Below, one piece after another: positions 24,724 through 33,504 of a DNA stretch of 64,000 nt (positions within the stretch are counted from its first letter, which is position 1; each line of letters opens with the position of its first letter). Source of the DNA: Candidatus Chloroploca sp. Khr17 (lineage in GTDB: Bacteria > Chloroflexota > Chloroflexia > Chloroflexales > Chloroflexaceae); NCBI RefSeq assembly GCF_004138165.1, contig NZ_RYFF01000002.1, forward strand, positions 186,001 to 250,000, given 5' to 3'. Under the pieces are notes generated by a model. The model had not been told where the DNA came from and ran no database searches. It was given only the letters and a program-made list of their open reading frames with translations. The translations under genes were made by a program, and so were the position numbers.

Positions 24724-26014
24724 TCTGATTGCCAGGAAGCGCGATGGCCTGGCCCTGACCCGTGAAGAGATCGACTGGCTGATCGCTGGCTACAGTGATG
24801 GAACCATCCCTGATTACCAGATGAGCGCATGGGCGATGGCTGTATTGCTGCGGGGCATGGATGATCGCGAGACAGCCGATCTTACGCTGGCAATGGCGCA
24901 GAGTGGCGATATGCTCGATCTCCACGATCTGGCCCCAATCACGGTGGACAAGCATTCGACCGGCGGTATTGGCGACAAGACGACCCTGGTACTTGGGCCA
25001 ATGGTGGCGGCCCTCGGCTTACCTGTTGCCAAGATGAGTGGACGTGGACTTGGGTTTAGTGGTGGCACGATTGACAAGCTCGAAAGCATTCCCGGTTTTC
25101 AGGCAACCCTTGATGGTGCTACCTTTCGCCGCCTGGTACGCGAGGTTGGCCTGGCGGTCGTCGCCCAAAGTGGCGACCTGGCTCCTGCCGATAAACGGCT
25201 CTATGCCTTACGCGATGTGACGGCAACCGTTGAGTCGATGCCCTTGATCGCCGCGAGTGTGATGAGCAAGAAACTGGCTGCTGGCGCAGATTGCATCGTG
25301 CTTGATGTAAAATACGGGAGCGGTGCGTTTATGCGTACCCTCGGCGAGGCCCGGCACCTGGCGCAGATCATGGTCAAAATTGGGCAACTTGCGGGTCGTC
25401 GGGTTGCCGCAGTGCTCAGTTCGATGCAACAACCGCTTGGCCAAGCAGTTGGCAATGCGTTGGAGGTACGTGAAGCGCTTGCTGTGTTGCGCGGAGGTGG
25501 GCCGTCTGATCTTGTTGAGCTTTGCCTGGTGCTGGGAAACGAACTTGTGTTGTTGGCAGGGTTGACGCATGAGCCTGATGAGGCGCGGGCCATGCTGCAA
25601 GCGACGTTAACCAACGGTTCAGCCTGGGCGAAGTTTCATGCGATGGTCAGCCATCAGGGTGGCGACGTGCGCGTGATAGAGCAACCGGATTTGTTACCGG
25701 TGGCCCCGGTGCAGCAGCCGCTCGTTGCGTCAGGTACAGGTTATATTGCCGCAATTGATGGTATGGCGCTCGGGTTGGCGGTGAATGCCCTTGGGGGCGG
25801 TCGCGCACGGAAAGAGGATCTGATTGATCCGGCGGTCGGGTTGATGATCCAGGCCCGTGTGGGGGATCTGGTTGAGGCCGGAGGCTCCTTACTGACGATC
25901 CATGCGGCCGACGAGTCCGCTGCTGCTCGGGTTGCGCCCGCTTTGTTGGCTGCCTACCGCTTCAGTGACCAGCCGGTTGCGCCTCCTGCGCTTGTTGAAG
26001 CCATCTTACGTTAA
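24710..26014 (+). CDS. Pyrimidine-nucleoside/thymidine phosphorylase
   Basis: A 434-residue enzyme that splits pyrimidine nucleosides to base and (deoxy)ribose 1-phosphate. It shows MVDLIARKRDGLALTREEID, the phosphate-binding DKHSTGGIGDKTTL, the family signature SGRGLGFSGGTIDKLESIPG, and KLAAGADCIVLDVKYGSGAFM. These support Pdp/DeoA; I cannot separate the two by eye, although the DVKYGSGAFM segment favours Pdp. The start at 24710 has AAGGA eight bases before it and overlaps the nnr stop. MVD at 24716 is an alternative. Confidence 0.93.
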   Translation: MRMVDLIARKRDGLALTREEIDWLIAGYSDGTIPDYQMSAWAMAVLLRGMDDRETADLTLAMAQSGDMLDLHDLAPITVDKHSTGGIGDKTTLVLGPMVAALGLPVAKMSGRGLGFSGGTIDKLESIPGFQATLDGATFRRLVREVGLAVVAQSGDLAPADKRLYALRDVTATVESMPLIAASVMSKKLAAGADCIVLDVKYGSGAFMRTLGEARHLAQIMVKIGQLAGRRVAAVLSSMQQPLGQAVGNALEVREALAVLRGGGPSDLVELCLVLGNELVLLAGLTHEPDEARAMLQATLTNGSAWAKFHAMVSHQGGDVRVIEQPDLLPVAPVQQPLVASGTGYIAAIDGMALGLAVNALGGGRARKEDLIDPAVGLMIQARVGDLVEAGGSLLTIHAADESAAARVAPALLAAYRFSDQPVAPPALVEAILR

Positions 26015-26041
26015 ACTTCAGAAAGGGAGATACGGCTACCT

Positions 26042-26452
26042 ATGCCAATTTACGAATATCTCTGTCCAACGTGCAACGGTACCTTTCAGAAGCTGGTACG
26101 AGGTTTTCAAGATCCCGAAGGCCTGAATTGCCCCCGTTGCGGCAATAGCGAGGTACAGCGCGCGGTTTCGCGGTTTGCTACCTTGAAATCAGAAGAGGCA
26201 CGGATGGAAGCCCTGGCCGACCCTTCGACCCTCGCTGGACTCGACGAGAGCGATCCGCGCTCGATTGCACGCTGGGCCAAACGTCTCGGCAAAGAATTGG
26301 GTGAGGAGGCTGGCGAAGATTGGGACGAGATGGTTGAGCAGATGCTTGATGAAGAGCTTGCAGGTGAGGGCAACACGGGTGAAGAAGGCGAGGGTGAAGG
26401 AAAACCCGCCCCTGCGCGGGCCAAACCACACGATCTTGGGTGGGGCGATTAA
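26042..26452 (+). CDS. FmdB family zinc-ribbon regulatory protein
   Basis: A 136-residue protein whose first 45 residues are an FmdB zinc ribbon: MPIYEYLCPTCNGTFQKLV with a second knuckle CPRCG. The remainder is a charged, acidic helical tail (LGEEAGEDWDEMVEQMLDEE) ending in a basic stretch. Small zinc-ribbon proteins of this type are annotated as putative regulators, but their role is unproven. GAAAGGGAG precedes the ATG. It follows the phosphorylase by 27 bases and precedes an aminotransferase by 74. Confidence 0.85.
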   Translation: MPIYEYLCPTCNGTFQKLVRGFQDPEGLNCPRCGNSEVQRAVSRFATLKSEEARMEALADPSTLAGLDESDPRSIARWAKRLGKELGEEAGEDWDEMVEQMLDEELAGEGNTGEEGEGEGKPAPARAKPHDLGWGD

Positions 26453-26526
26453 GTGGCCTGGTGTGCGGAAGAGCGCTATGCGCCGATGGTCATATGGTAT
26501 GCTTGCAGCGATAAAGGAGTGAAAAG

Positions 26527-27870
26527 ATGAGTACGTCACAAACAGTTGATTTGAGTGAGCGACCTGCCGAGCTACCGGGGCCAAAGGCGCGTCATTTTGT
26601 TGAGCGTGATCAGCGGGTTATGGCCCCGATGGGTCGTGTTTATCCGCTGGTCATTGATCATGCGTTGGGGTGCGAGGTCTGGGATGTTGATGGGCATCGT
26701 TACCTCGATATGACGTCGGGCATTGCGGTGCTTGCCGCAGGGCATTGCCACCCACGGTTAGTCAAGACAGTTCAGGAGCAGGTGACGCGCTTTACACATA
26801 TGGCGGGGACGGATTTTTACAATGAGCCGATGATCAAGGCTGCCGAAAAACTTGTGTCATTGATGCCAGGAGGCGCAGGCTGGCAAGTTTTTTATACCAA
26901 TAGCGGTACCGAGGCGATTGAGGCAAGCATCAAGTTGGCGCGATATGCCACGGGTCGTCAAAATATTATTGGTTTTTATGGTGCTTTTCATGGTCGTTCA
27001 TATGGAAGCCTCTCGGTGACGGCCTCGAAGCCCCGTCAACGTGAGGGATTCTTTCCGCTCTTGCCGGGCACCTTTCACACGTATTATCCCAACTGTTACC
27101 GTTGCCCGATCAATCTCACGCATCCTGCGTGTGGCATTGCCTGCCTCGATCTCATTGAAAAGACACTCTTTCGGACAACAACGCCCCCTTCGGAGGTGGC
27201 CGCGATTGTCGTTGAGCCGATCCAGGGCGAAGGAGGCTATCTGGTGCCACCAGAAGGGTCGTTGGTCAAACTGCGTGAGCTCTGTGATCGTCATGGTATT
27301 CTCTTGATCTGTGATGAAGTCCAGAGTGGGATTGGGCGCACGGGCAAGATGTGGGCGTTTGAGCATGAAGGCATTGTGCCTGATATCGTCGCGTCGGCCA
27401 AAGGGCTTGGTGGTGGCTTGCCGATCGGGGCCATGATCGCCCGCGAAGACCTGGCGCAGCGCTGGCTTCCCGGGGCGCATGGCAATACCTATGGCGGCAA
27501 CGGTCTGACCTGTGCCGTGATGCACGACGTGCTGAGCCTGGTCGAAGAGGAGTTGATGGCTAATGCGGCGACGGTTGGCGCGCATCTGCTGGCTGGGCTT
27601 CAAGCCTTGCAGGCTGAATTTCCACAGATCGGAGTCGTGCGGGGCCGTGGCTTGATGATCGGGGTTGAGTTTATCGAACCCACCTCTGGGGCGCCTGACC
27701 ACGATCTGGCCGAGGCGATTATGCAGGAAGCCTTTCTCAACAACCTGCTGGTATTAACCTGTGGAGCCTCAACCATCCGTTTCTGCCCGCCACTCGTGTT
27801 GACCCATGCCGAGGCTGACGAAGCGCTTGAACGCTTTCGCCAGGTGCTCATGATCTGTCTGGGGAGCTAA
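26527..27870 (+). CDS. Class III PLP aminotransferase (acetylornithine/4-aminobutyrate type)
   Basis: A 447-residue aminotransferase. Seen are LDMTSGIAVLAAGHCHP, the phosphate-binding YTNSGTEAIEASIKLAR, FYGAFHGRSYGSLS, the PLP ring segment LICDEVQSGIGRTGKMWAFE, and the Schiff-base lysine in SAKGLGGGLPIGAM. Four cysteines in YPNCYRCPINLTHPACGIACL form an extra loop seen in a subfamily of 4-aminobutyrate/acetylornithine-type enzymes. No argD neighbours are present, so I leave the substrate open. AAAGGAG precedes the ATG. It is followed eight bases later by a histidine kinase. Confidence 0.88.
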   Translation: MSTSQTVDLSERPAELPGPKARHFVERDQRVMAPMGRVYPLVIDHALGCEVWDVDGHRYLDMTSGIAVLAAGHCHPRLVKTVQEQVTRFTHMAGTDFYNEPMIKAAEKLVSLMPGGAGWQVFYTNSGTEAIEASIKLARYATGRQNIIGFYGAFHGRSYGSLSVTASKPRQREGFFPLLPGTFHTYYPNCYRCPINLTHPACGIACLDLIEKTLFRTTTPPSEVAAIVVEPIQGEGGYLVPPEGSLVKLRELCDRHGILLICDEVQSGIGRTGKMWAFEHEGIVPDIVASAKGLGGGLPIGAMIAREDLAQRWLPGAHGNTYGGNGLTCAVMHDVLSLVEEELMANAATVGAHLLAGLQALQAEFPQIGVVRGRGLMIGVEFIEPTSGAPDHDLAEAIMQEAFLNNLLVLTCGASTIRFCPPLVLTHAEADEALERFRQVLMICLGS

Positions 27871-27878
27871 CAGCGACG

Positions 27879-28883
27879 ATGAGTGCGTTTGTCGAACAGT
27901 ACTATGCGCTTGCCCCGCTGCACCTGCCATCGTATCGAACCTTGCGGTACGATGGCAGCGATATGAGTGTCGAACTGGCGGCGTTTCCCCCTGCCGATCA
28001 GCGGTTGCTAGGGCGTCTCTATCAGGCCTTAACCGATATCTTTGAACTGTTGCGCGTCCATCGCCATAACTCGGTCGTGGCTTTGCCCCACCTGCGCACG
28101 CTCTATCATCAGGGCGATTGGGCGGCCCTCGTGTATGACATTCGGGCCTTGGGTGACACGTTACCGGTTGAAACGACCTCGCAACGGGTTTATCAGGTGA
28201 TTCACGACCTGCGAGGCGGGGCGTTCCAGGCGCTGGCGATGCATTTGCAACTGCTCACCCTTGAGATGGAAGGGCTTGCCAACCTGCACCGCATGTTTTT
28301 TCTGGCACGCGATCAACTCAAAATGATGCGCAATGCCCTGCCCGCGATTGATCCTGTCGGGTTGGCCCGGGATCAGAACGGATCCGTGCATGCGGTTGAA
28401 CTACTGGTTGAGAAGTGGCAAGCGAGTAGCCAGTATTATGGGGGGCACGAAGCCGTGATCACGGTTGAGGCGCACTATACTGGTGCCATTGCCGAGCGTT
28501 GTTTGGAATTCTCGGCGCTTGATCGGGTGATTTACAATCTTATTAACAATGCGGTCAGGCACAGTGCGACCCAGGCGATCACGTTGACCATCCTGCCCCT
28601 CGGAGCGGAACCGGCAGACCTGCGTTTTGTGGTGACCAATCCGCTGACCGTACCGCAGCAGCGCATCCTCGAAGAACGGTTCCCTGAGGGGGTTGGCACG
28701 CTCTTTTATGGGGGCTTTACGACTGATGGGAGTGGCCTGGGGTTACGGATCTGTGCCGATTTTATCTGCAATGCCTATGGGCTGAAGGATGTTGCTCAGG
28801 GTCTGGCCGAAGGACATTTTGGCATTGTGCTTGCGCACAACCACTTTGTCGCCTGGTTTCACTGGCCGGTCGCGGCTGACTGA
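27879..28883 (+). CDS. Histidine-kinase-like ATPase with an HDLRGG box
   Basis: A 334-residue soluble protein. The C-terminal half is an HATPase_c domain with an N-box around LDRVIYNLINNAVRHS and a late glycine box GSGLGLRICADF. A possible phospho-acceptor histidine is H109 in QVIHDLRGGAFQALAM, where typical kinases have HExRxP. The N-terminal 100 residues are helical with no recognised sensor domain. No response regulator gene is adjacent. It lies eight bases after the aminotransferase, so the pair is probably cotranscribed. It could be a divergent histidine kinase or a phosphotransferase-like protein. Confidence 0.7.
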   Translation: MSAFVEQYYALAPLHLPSYRTLRYDGSDMSVELAAFPPADQRLLGRLYQALTDIFELLRVHRHNSVVALPHLRTLYHQGDWAALVYDIRALGDTLPVETTSQRVYQVIHDLRGGAFQALAMHLQLLTLEMEGLANLHRMFFLARDQLKMMRNALPAIDPVGLARDQNGSVHAVELLVEKWQASSQYYGGHEAVITVEAHYTGAIAERCLEFSALDRVIYNLINNAVRHSATQAITLTILPLGAEPADLRFVVTNPLTVPQQRILEERFPEGVGTLFYGGFTTDGSGLGLRICADFICNAYGLKDVAQGLAEGHFGIVLAHNHFVAWFHWPVAAD

Positions 28884-28896
28884 GTGGGTTGCTGCT

Positions 28897-29109
28897 TCAA
28901 GCCAGAACCGCAGGAGCATACCCTGCCTGGTTGAGCGCATCAAGAATGCGGGCCAGGCTGGCCTGTTGGTCGCGCTCAAAGCGAAGCGTACGGTCGGCAA
29001 GATTTGCGATAGGGTGATGGATGCCTGGTTGCTCGGCAACGAGGCTGAGGATCACCCGACGGTCGCGTTCGGTGCGCATCTGCTCGATCCGCAGGATTTC
29101 GAGAATCAT
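28897..29109 (-). CDS. Small HMA-fold-like protein without the metal cysteines
   Basis: A 70-residue minus-strand frame. VILSLVAEQPGIHHPIANLA, then LRFERDQQASLARILDALNQ and a final AGY, follow the beta-alpha-beta pattern of heavy-metal-associated (CopZ-like) domains, whose last helix often ends xAIxxAGY. The CxxC metal site that would sit near the N-terminus is absent. No good ribosome-binding site precedes the ATG at 29109. It could be a degenerate metallochaperone-like or ACT-like domain. Confidence is limited by its size. Confidence 0.5.
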   Translation of the reverse strand: MILEILRIEQMRTERDRRVILSLVAEQPGIHHPIANLADRTLRFERDQQASLARILDALNQAGYAPAVLA

Positions 29110-29215
29110 GGCTGGGCCTTTGTTTGTGTGAGCATGGGTTCAATTCAGTGTAGCGTAGGTTGCTCTATGGGGCAAATGCGTGCGCAATGATCTGGGCTAC
29201 GCTCGAGACCTGAGA

Positions 29216-29236
29216 AAAGCCAGCGTAGCTGGCTTT
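29216..29236. repeat. 9-bp hairpin with 3-base loop
   Basis: AAAGCCAGC (29216-29224) pairs with GCTGGCTTT (29228-29236) around GTA. It lies in the 277-base gap before fni. The gap also holds the hairpin at 29283-29311 and otherwise nothing I can name. Confidence 0.65.
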
Positions 29237-29282
29237 CCAGGGAAGCCATAAGGCCATAAGGCATCCTAGGGGCTGTTGCCTC

Positions 29283-29311
29283 CAAACCCCCTGCCGGAGG
29301 CAGGGGGTTTG
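29283..29311. repeat. 13-bp GC-rich hairpin upstream of fni
   Basis: Arms 29283-29295 and 29299-29311 (CAAACCCCCTGCC and complement) pair around GGA. It sits about 75 bases before the fni start, on the 5' side of the gene. Confidence 0.7.
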
Positions 29312-29386
29312 ACGCTCCTTCTCTTTGCTGGTATGATCCGCAGAGAGCATATTACATGCCTTGTTCGTAGCAATAAGGAGTGGGTG

Positions 29387-30430
29387 ATGCCTGATTCAGG
29401 CCAGACCGAAGGGCGGAAGGTTGACCATATCAGGATTGTGCTTGGCGAAGATGTTGCCGCCAAAGGTATTGCGACCGGGTTTGCGGCGTATCGCTTGCCT
29501 CATGCAGCTCTGCCTGAGCTCGATCTGGCCCAGATTGATACACGGACAACGTTTCTTGGCAAAACGATTCAAGCGCCTTTGCTGATCAGTTCGATGACGG
29601 GCGGGGCGAATGTGGCTGAACGGCTCAATCTGGCGCTTGCCGAGGCTGCCGAGCATCTCGGGTTGCCGATGGGTGTTGGTTCGCAACGGGCGGCTGTGCT
29701 TGATGCACGCCTTGCCTCGACCTATCAGGTGCGCCGGGTTGCCCCGCGGATTCCCCTACTGGCGAACCTGGGTGCCGTGCAGTTGAATTATGGCTTTGGG
29801 ATTGACCATTGCCAGCGAGCCGTTGATATGATTGAGGCTGATGCGCTTATTCTGCATCTCAATCCGTTGCAAGAGGCAGTGCAACCTGAGGGTGACACCA
29901 ATTTTGCCGGGTTACTGGGCAAGATCGAGCAGGTTTGTCGTGCGCTTGAGGTGCCAGTTGTGGTCAAAGAGGTTGGGAATGGCATCGGGGCCCACGATGC
30001 GCGCCGCCTCGCTGAGTGTGGTGTCCAGGTGATTGATGTGGCTGGTGCCGGTGGTACGAGTTGGAGTGAAGTCGAACGGTTTCGTCAGCCAACTGAGCAG
30101 GGCCGCCGGGTGGCCGGGGCGTTTGCCGATTGGGGGCTTGCCACGACCGAATGTATTCGCCAGGTGCGTGCTGCGCTGCCCGAGGTTGGTCTGATTGCTT
30201 CAGGGGGCATCCGGAGTGGGGTTGATGTCGCCAAGGCGCTTGCACTGGGCGCTGACCTCGCTGGGACGGCTCGGCCTGCGCTGGTTCAGGCCGTTGATGA
30301 ACGCGGTGCCGAGGCTGTCGTGGAGGGTCTCACCTCGTTCATGCGTGAATTGCGGGTGGCGATGTTCTGTGCGGGGTGTGGTGATCTCAAGGCGTTGCGC
30401 TCGGTGACGCTTACCGAGTTGCGTGGCTGA
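29387..30430 (+). CDS. fni: Type 2 isopentenyl-diphosphate delta-isomerase
   Basis: A 347-residue FMN- and NADPH-dependent enzyme interconverting isopentenyl and dimethylallyl diphosphate, feeding carotenoid, quinone and chlorophyll side-chain synthesis. Marks are [10 protein letters not shown] at the N-terminus, [20 protein letters not shown] (FMN/substrate site), [35 protein letters not shown] and the phosphate-binding [20 protein letters not shown]. The start at 29387 has AAGGAG six bases before it; the longer frame runs back into the hairpin. It is followed after six bases by recF. Confidence 0.95.
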   Translation: MPDSGQTEGRKVDHIRIVLGEDVAAKGIATGFAAYRLPHAALPELDLAQIDTRTTFLGKTIQAPLLISSMTGGANVAERLNLALAEAAEHLGLPMGVGSQRAAVLDARLASTYQVRRVAPRIPLLANLGAVQLNYGFGIDHCQRAVDMIEADALILHLNPLQEAVQPEGDTNFAGLLGKIEQVCRALEVPVVVKEVGNGIGAHDARRLAECGVQVIDVAGAGGTSWSEVERFRQPTEQGRRVAGAFADWGLATTECIRQVRAALPEVGLIASGGIRSGVDVAKALALGADLAGTARPALVQAVDERGAEAVVEGLTSFMRELRVAMFCAGCGDLKALRSVTLTELRG

Positions 30431-30436
30431 TGAAGC

Positions 30437-31609
30437 ATGGAAGTTACCCGGCTGAGCCTGCGCGATTTCCGCAATTACCAACACCTCGATCTCCCGTTAT
30501 CTCCTGAGATTACGTTGCTCTATGGGCCGAATGCCGCTGGCAAAACCAGTGTGCTCGAGGCCCTTTTTTATCTTGCGACGACGCGGTCGCCCAGGGTTGG
30601 CGCTGACCGCGAACTTGTGCGTTGGGAGGCCGAAGCTGAGGCGGGCGTGCCACCGTTTGCGCGGGTGCTTGCTGAGATCCACCGGCTGACCGGGCGTATG
30701 CGGCTTGAAGTGATTGTGCAGCGGCGTACCGATGAAGAGGGTCAGTTGACGAATACGGCGAGCAAGCTCGTCCGCATTGATCGCCGCCCGGCGCGTGCGC
30801 TTGACCTCGTTGGTCAGTTGCGCGTGGTTCTTTTTACGCCCGCCGATCTTGTGCTAGTTGATGGCCCTCCTGCTGAGCGACGACGCTACCTTGATATTAC
30901 GCTTTCACAGCTTGACCCTCATTATGTGCGGACGCTCGCGCATTATCAGAAGATCGTGCAGCAACGGAATAGCCTTTTGCGGGCCTGGCGTGAGCGACGC
31001 CGTTCACCAAGGGCGGTTGACGATGAACTTGGCTATTGGGATCAAGAGATGACAGCGGCGGCGGGCTATTTGCTGGCTGAACGCCTGCGGGCTGTCGGTG
31101 AACTGAACGCGCTCGTTGGCCCGCTCTTTCAGGCGATCAGTGGTGGTACAATCCCGCTGAGCATTGACTATCTGCCGAGTTTGCGGTTGCACGAGGCGCG
31201 TGATGCGGGCAGCCTTGCCCATCGGTTGCTGCAGGAATTGCGCAACAATCGTCGTGATGAACTGGCGCGCGGCCAGACGTTGCTGGGGCCGCATCGTGAT
31301 GATCTGAGTTTTACAGTAGGGCCGGTCAACCTGGGGCGCTATGGTTCGCGTGGGCAGCAACGCAGTGTGGCGCTGACGCTCAAACTTGGGGAGGCTGCGC
31401 TGATGCGTCAGCGCGCCGGTGATGCGCCAGTGCTGTTGCTCGACGATATGCTGAGCGAACTCGATGCCCAGCATCGGGCGCATCTGCTGGAAGCTGTTAG
31501 TGTGCCTGGGCAACAAACGCTGCTCACGGCGACTGATCTCGCCGACTTTCGGCCTGAATTTCTGGCCAAGATCACCCGCCTGCGGGTCGAAGAGGGACGT
31601 ATTTATTAG
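30437..31609 (+). CDS. recF: DNA replication and repair protein RecF
   Basis: A 390-residue SMC-like ATPase that loads RecA at single-strand gaps. Walker A is GPNAAGKTS (about residues 30-38), the ABC-type signature lies in [17 protein letters not shown], and Walker B is [12 protein letters not shown]. The N-terminus [17 protein letters not shown] is typical. Length is normal. It lies six bases after fni, away from dnaA-dnaN, its usual neighbours. Its stop codon overlaps the first base of a 15-bp hairpin. Confidence 0.96.
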   Translation: MEVTRLSLRDFRNYQHLDLPLSPEITLLYGPNAAGKTSVLEALFYLATTRSPRVGADRELVRWEAEAEAGVPPFARVLAEIHRLTGRMRLEVIVQRRTDEEGQLTNTASKLVRIDRRPARALDLVGQLRVVLFTPADLVLVDGPPAERRRYLDITLSQLDPHYVRTLAHYQKIVQQRNSLLRAWRERRRSPRAVDDELGYWDQEMTAAAGYLLAERLRAVGELNALVGPLFQAISGGTIPLSIDYLPSLRLHEARDAGSLAHRLLQELRNNRRDELARGQTLLGPHRDDLSFTVGPVNLGRYGSRGQQRSVALTLKLGEAALMRQRAGDAPVLLLDDMLSELDAQHRAHLLEAVSVPGQQTLLTATDLADFRPEFLAKITRLRVEEGRIY

Positions 31610-31641
31610 GTTCGGTGCGGGGCATCGCCCCGCACCGAACC
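31609..31641 (+). terminator. 15-bp hairpin ending recF
   Basis: GGTTCGGTGCGGGGC (31609-31623) pairs with 31627-31641 around ATC. The first base belongs to the recF stop codon. No U tract follows. Confidence 0.7.
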
Positions 31642-31660
31642 GTCGGGCCGGCTTTAAGCG

Positions 31661-31774
31661 CAATACTTTGCAAATAAGGCGGTTGGTTTGACGCAAAGAC
31701 GCAAAGGCGCAAAGGTTTTCGCGTAGGTGAGCGAACCCTTCGCGCCTTTGCGTGAGCTTATTTGCAAAGTATTG
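31661..31774. repeat. Large imperfect palindrome with CGCAAAG repeats
   Basis: CAATACTTTGCAAATAAG (31661-31678) is exactly repeated in inverse at 31757-31774. Inside, ACGCAAAGGCGCAAAGG (31699-31715) pairs with 31736-31753 at 15 of 18 positions. The inner part contains the short repeats CGCAAAGA/CGCAAAGG known from intergenic DNA of many bacteria. It lies between the converging recF and malQ. Confidence 0.8.
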
Positions 31775-31777
31775 GCG

Positions 31778-33367
31778 TTAAGCTGTGGCAGCAAGATCGA
31801 CGGGATCGTAGATCAGTTCATCTTCTGTCGCGGTATCGTCGGCTGGTTCGTCGGCTTCGAGTTGCGGCGGCAGACGTCCATACATCTCGGTAAAGAAATG
31901 GAGGCCGTGGGCCAGGCCAGCGTTGAGCACACCGTCACGGAAACGCCAGCCCCAGTTGCCCCCAAGGCGTCCAGGTGTATTGATCCGCGCCCTGGCATCG
32001 AGGCGAAGCACATCTTGCAAGGGCACGACCGCCATATCAGCGACCGACATCATCGCCAGGCGCAAGAAATCCCAGGCGATATCGTTGCCACTACGGCCAA
32101 GATAGCCACGAATAACTTCGCGCTCTTCTTCGGTCAAATCTTCAAACCATCCAACCGTGGTATTGTTATCATGGGTGCCGCTATAGATCACGCAGTTTGG
32201 CACATGATGATGGGGCAGATACACATTTGACGAACCGCCGCCGAAGGCAAACTGCAGCACCTTCATTCCGGGTAGATCAAACTGATCACGCAACTCAATC
32301 ACATCAGGTGTAATGAGACCAAGATCTTCGGCGATAATCGGCAATGCACCGAACTCCTCTTCAAGGCGTTTGAAGAGAGCGGCCCCTGGCCCTTTTACCC
32401 AGCGCCCCTTGATCGCGGTCTCTTCGCCAGCCGGTACTTCCCAGTAAGCGGCAAAGCCACGGAAATGGTCGAGGCGCAGGATATCCATCTGGGTAAAAGC
32501 CGCCCGCAAGCGCTTGATCCACCAGGCATAACCATCCTCGGCCATGCGTTGCCAATGATAGAGCGGGTTGCCCCAGAGCTGCCCCGTTGCGCTGAAGTAA
32601 TCGGGCGGAACGCCAGCAACCACGGTTGGCTTGCCTTCGGCATCGAGGAAAAAGAGCTCGGGATTGGCCCAGACATCAGCGCTATCATAGGCCACGAAGA
32701 TCGGGGCATCGCCAATAATACGGATCTGATGCTCGTTGGCATAGGCCTTAAGGGGCAGCCACTGCTGGAAAAAGAGGAACTGGAAAAACTGTTGCAGCGT
32801 GAACGCCTCGGCATACTGGGTCCGCGCCTCGGCCAGCGCTTTGGGATCACGCGTACGCAACTCGGGTTCCCACTCGTGCCATGAACGACCGTCGTGAGCC
32901 TCTTTCAGGGTCATAAAGAGGGCGTAGTCATCAAGCCAAGCGCGCTGGTCACGACAAAACTGCGTAAAAGCCGCTGCCATGTCTGGTGCCCCGCCCTCAT
33001 GGAGGCGCTCGTAACAATGGCGTAGCAGGGGCAACTTGAAGGCCAGCACCTCACCATAATGAACCTGGTCAGCATTCAAATCATAGCGACGTGAAGCCTC
33101 AACTACCTCGTCATAGCTGAGCAACCCGCGCTGGATCAATTGATCGAGGCTAATCAAGACGGGATTGCCTGCAAAGGCCGAAAAGCACTGATACGGCGAG
33201 TCACCATAGCCGGTCGGACCGAGGGGCAGAATCTGCCAGAGACTCTGCCCGGCGGCGGCAAGGAAATCAACAAACTGATAGGCGGTTGGCCCAAGATCAC
33301 CAACACCCCATGGACTCGGCAAAGCCGTTGGATGAAGTAAAAGACCACTACTTCGTGGAAAATGCAT
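31778..33367 (-). CDS. malQ: 4-alpha-glucanotransferase (amylomaltase)
   Basis: A 529-residue GH77 enzyme that disproportionates maltodextrins, releasing glucose. The N-terminus RSSGLLLHPTALPSPWGVGD, the segment QILPLGPTGYGDSPYQCFSA, IIGDAPIFVAYDSADVW, the nucleophile region LRLDHFRGFAAYWEVP, IIAEDLGLITPDV and SGTHDNNTTVGWF are all family marks. I chose the ATG at 33367 (MHFPRSSG) because the sequence GTGAGG just before it can serve as a ribosome-binding site; a GTG at 33379 is in frame. It follows the sugar transporter genes after a terminator-like hairpin and belongs to the same pathway. Confidence 0.96.
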   Translation of the reverse strand: MHFPRSSGLLLHPTALPSPWGVGDLGPTAYQFVDFLAAAGQSLWQILPLGPTGYGDSPYQCFSAFAGNPVLISLDQLIQRGLLSYDEVVEASRRYDLNADQVHYGEVLAFKLPLLRHCYERLHEGGAPDMAAAFTQFCRDQRAWLDDYALFMTLKEAHDGRSWHEWEPELRTRDPKALAEARTQYAEAFTLQQFFQFLFFQQWLPLKAYANEHQIRIIGDAPIFVAYDSADVWANPELFFLDAEGKPTVVAGVPPDYFSATGQLWGNPLYHWQRMAEDGYAWWIKRLRAAFTQMDILRLDHFRGFAAYWEVPAGEETAIKGRWVKGPGAALFKRLEEEFGALPIIAEDLGLITPDVIELRDQFDLPGMKVLQFAFGGGSSNVYLPHHHVPNCVIYSGTHDNNTTVGWFEDLTEEEREVIRGYLGRSGNDIAWDFLRLAMMSVADMAVVPLQDVLRLDARARINTPGRLGGNWGWRFRDGVLNAGLAHGLHFFTEMYGRLPPQLEADEPADDTATEDELIYDPVDLAATA

Positions 33368-33460
33368 GAAAAACCTCACGGGTACGTTTGGATACCGGGC
33401 GCTATTGTATCATGAAAAACGCACCTTCCGCCTCAGATTCATCAATCCTACGCACACAAC

Positions 33461-33487
33461 AAAGAGACCAGCGAAGCTGGTCTCTTT
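33461..33487. terminator. 12-bp hairpin after the transporter permease
   Basis: AAAGAGACCAGC (33461-33472) pairs with GCTGGTCTCTTT (33476-33487) around GAA. It lies between the stop of the second permease gene and malQ, both on the minus strand, and may lower or uncouple malQ transcription. Confidence 0.7.
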
Positions 33488-33504
33488 TGTCTGAGCCAAA
33501 CAAA

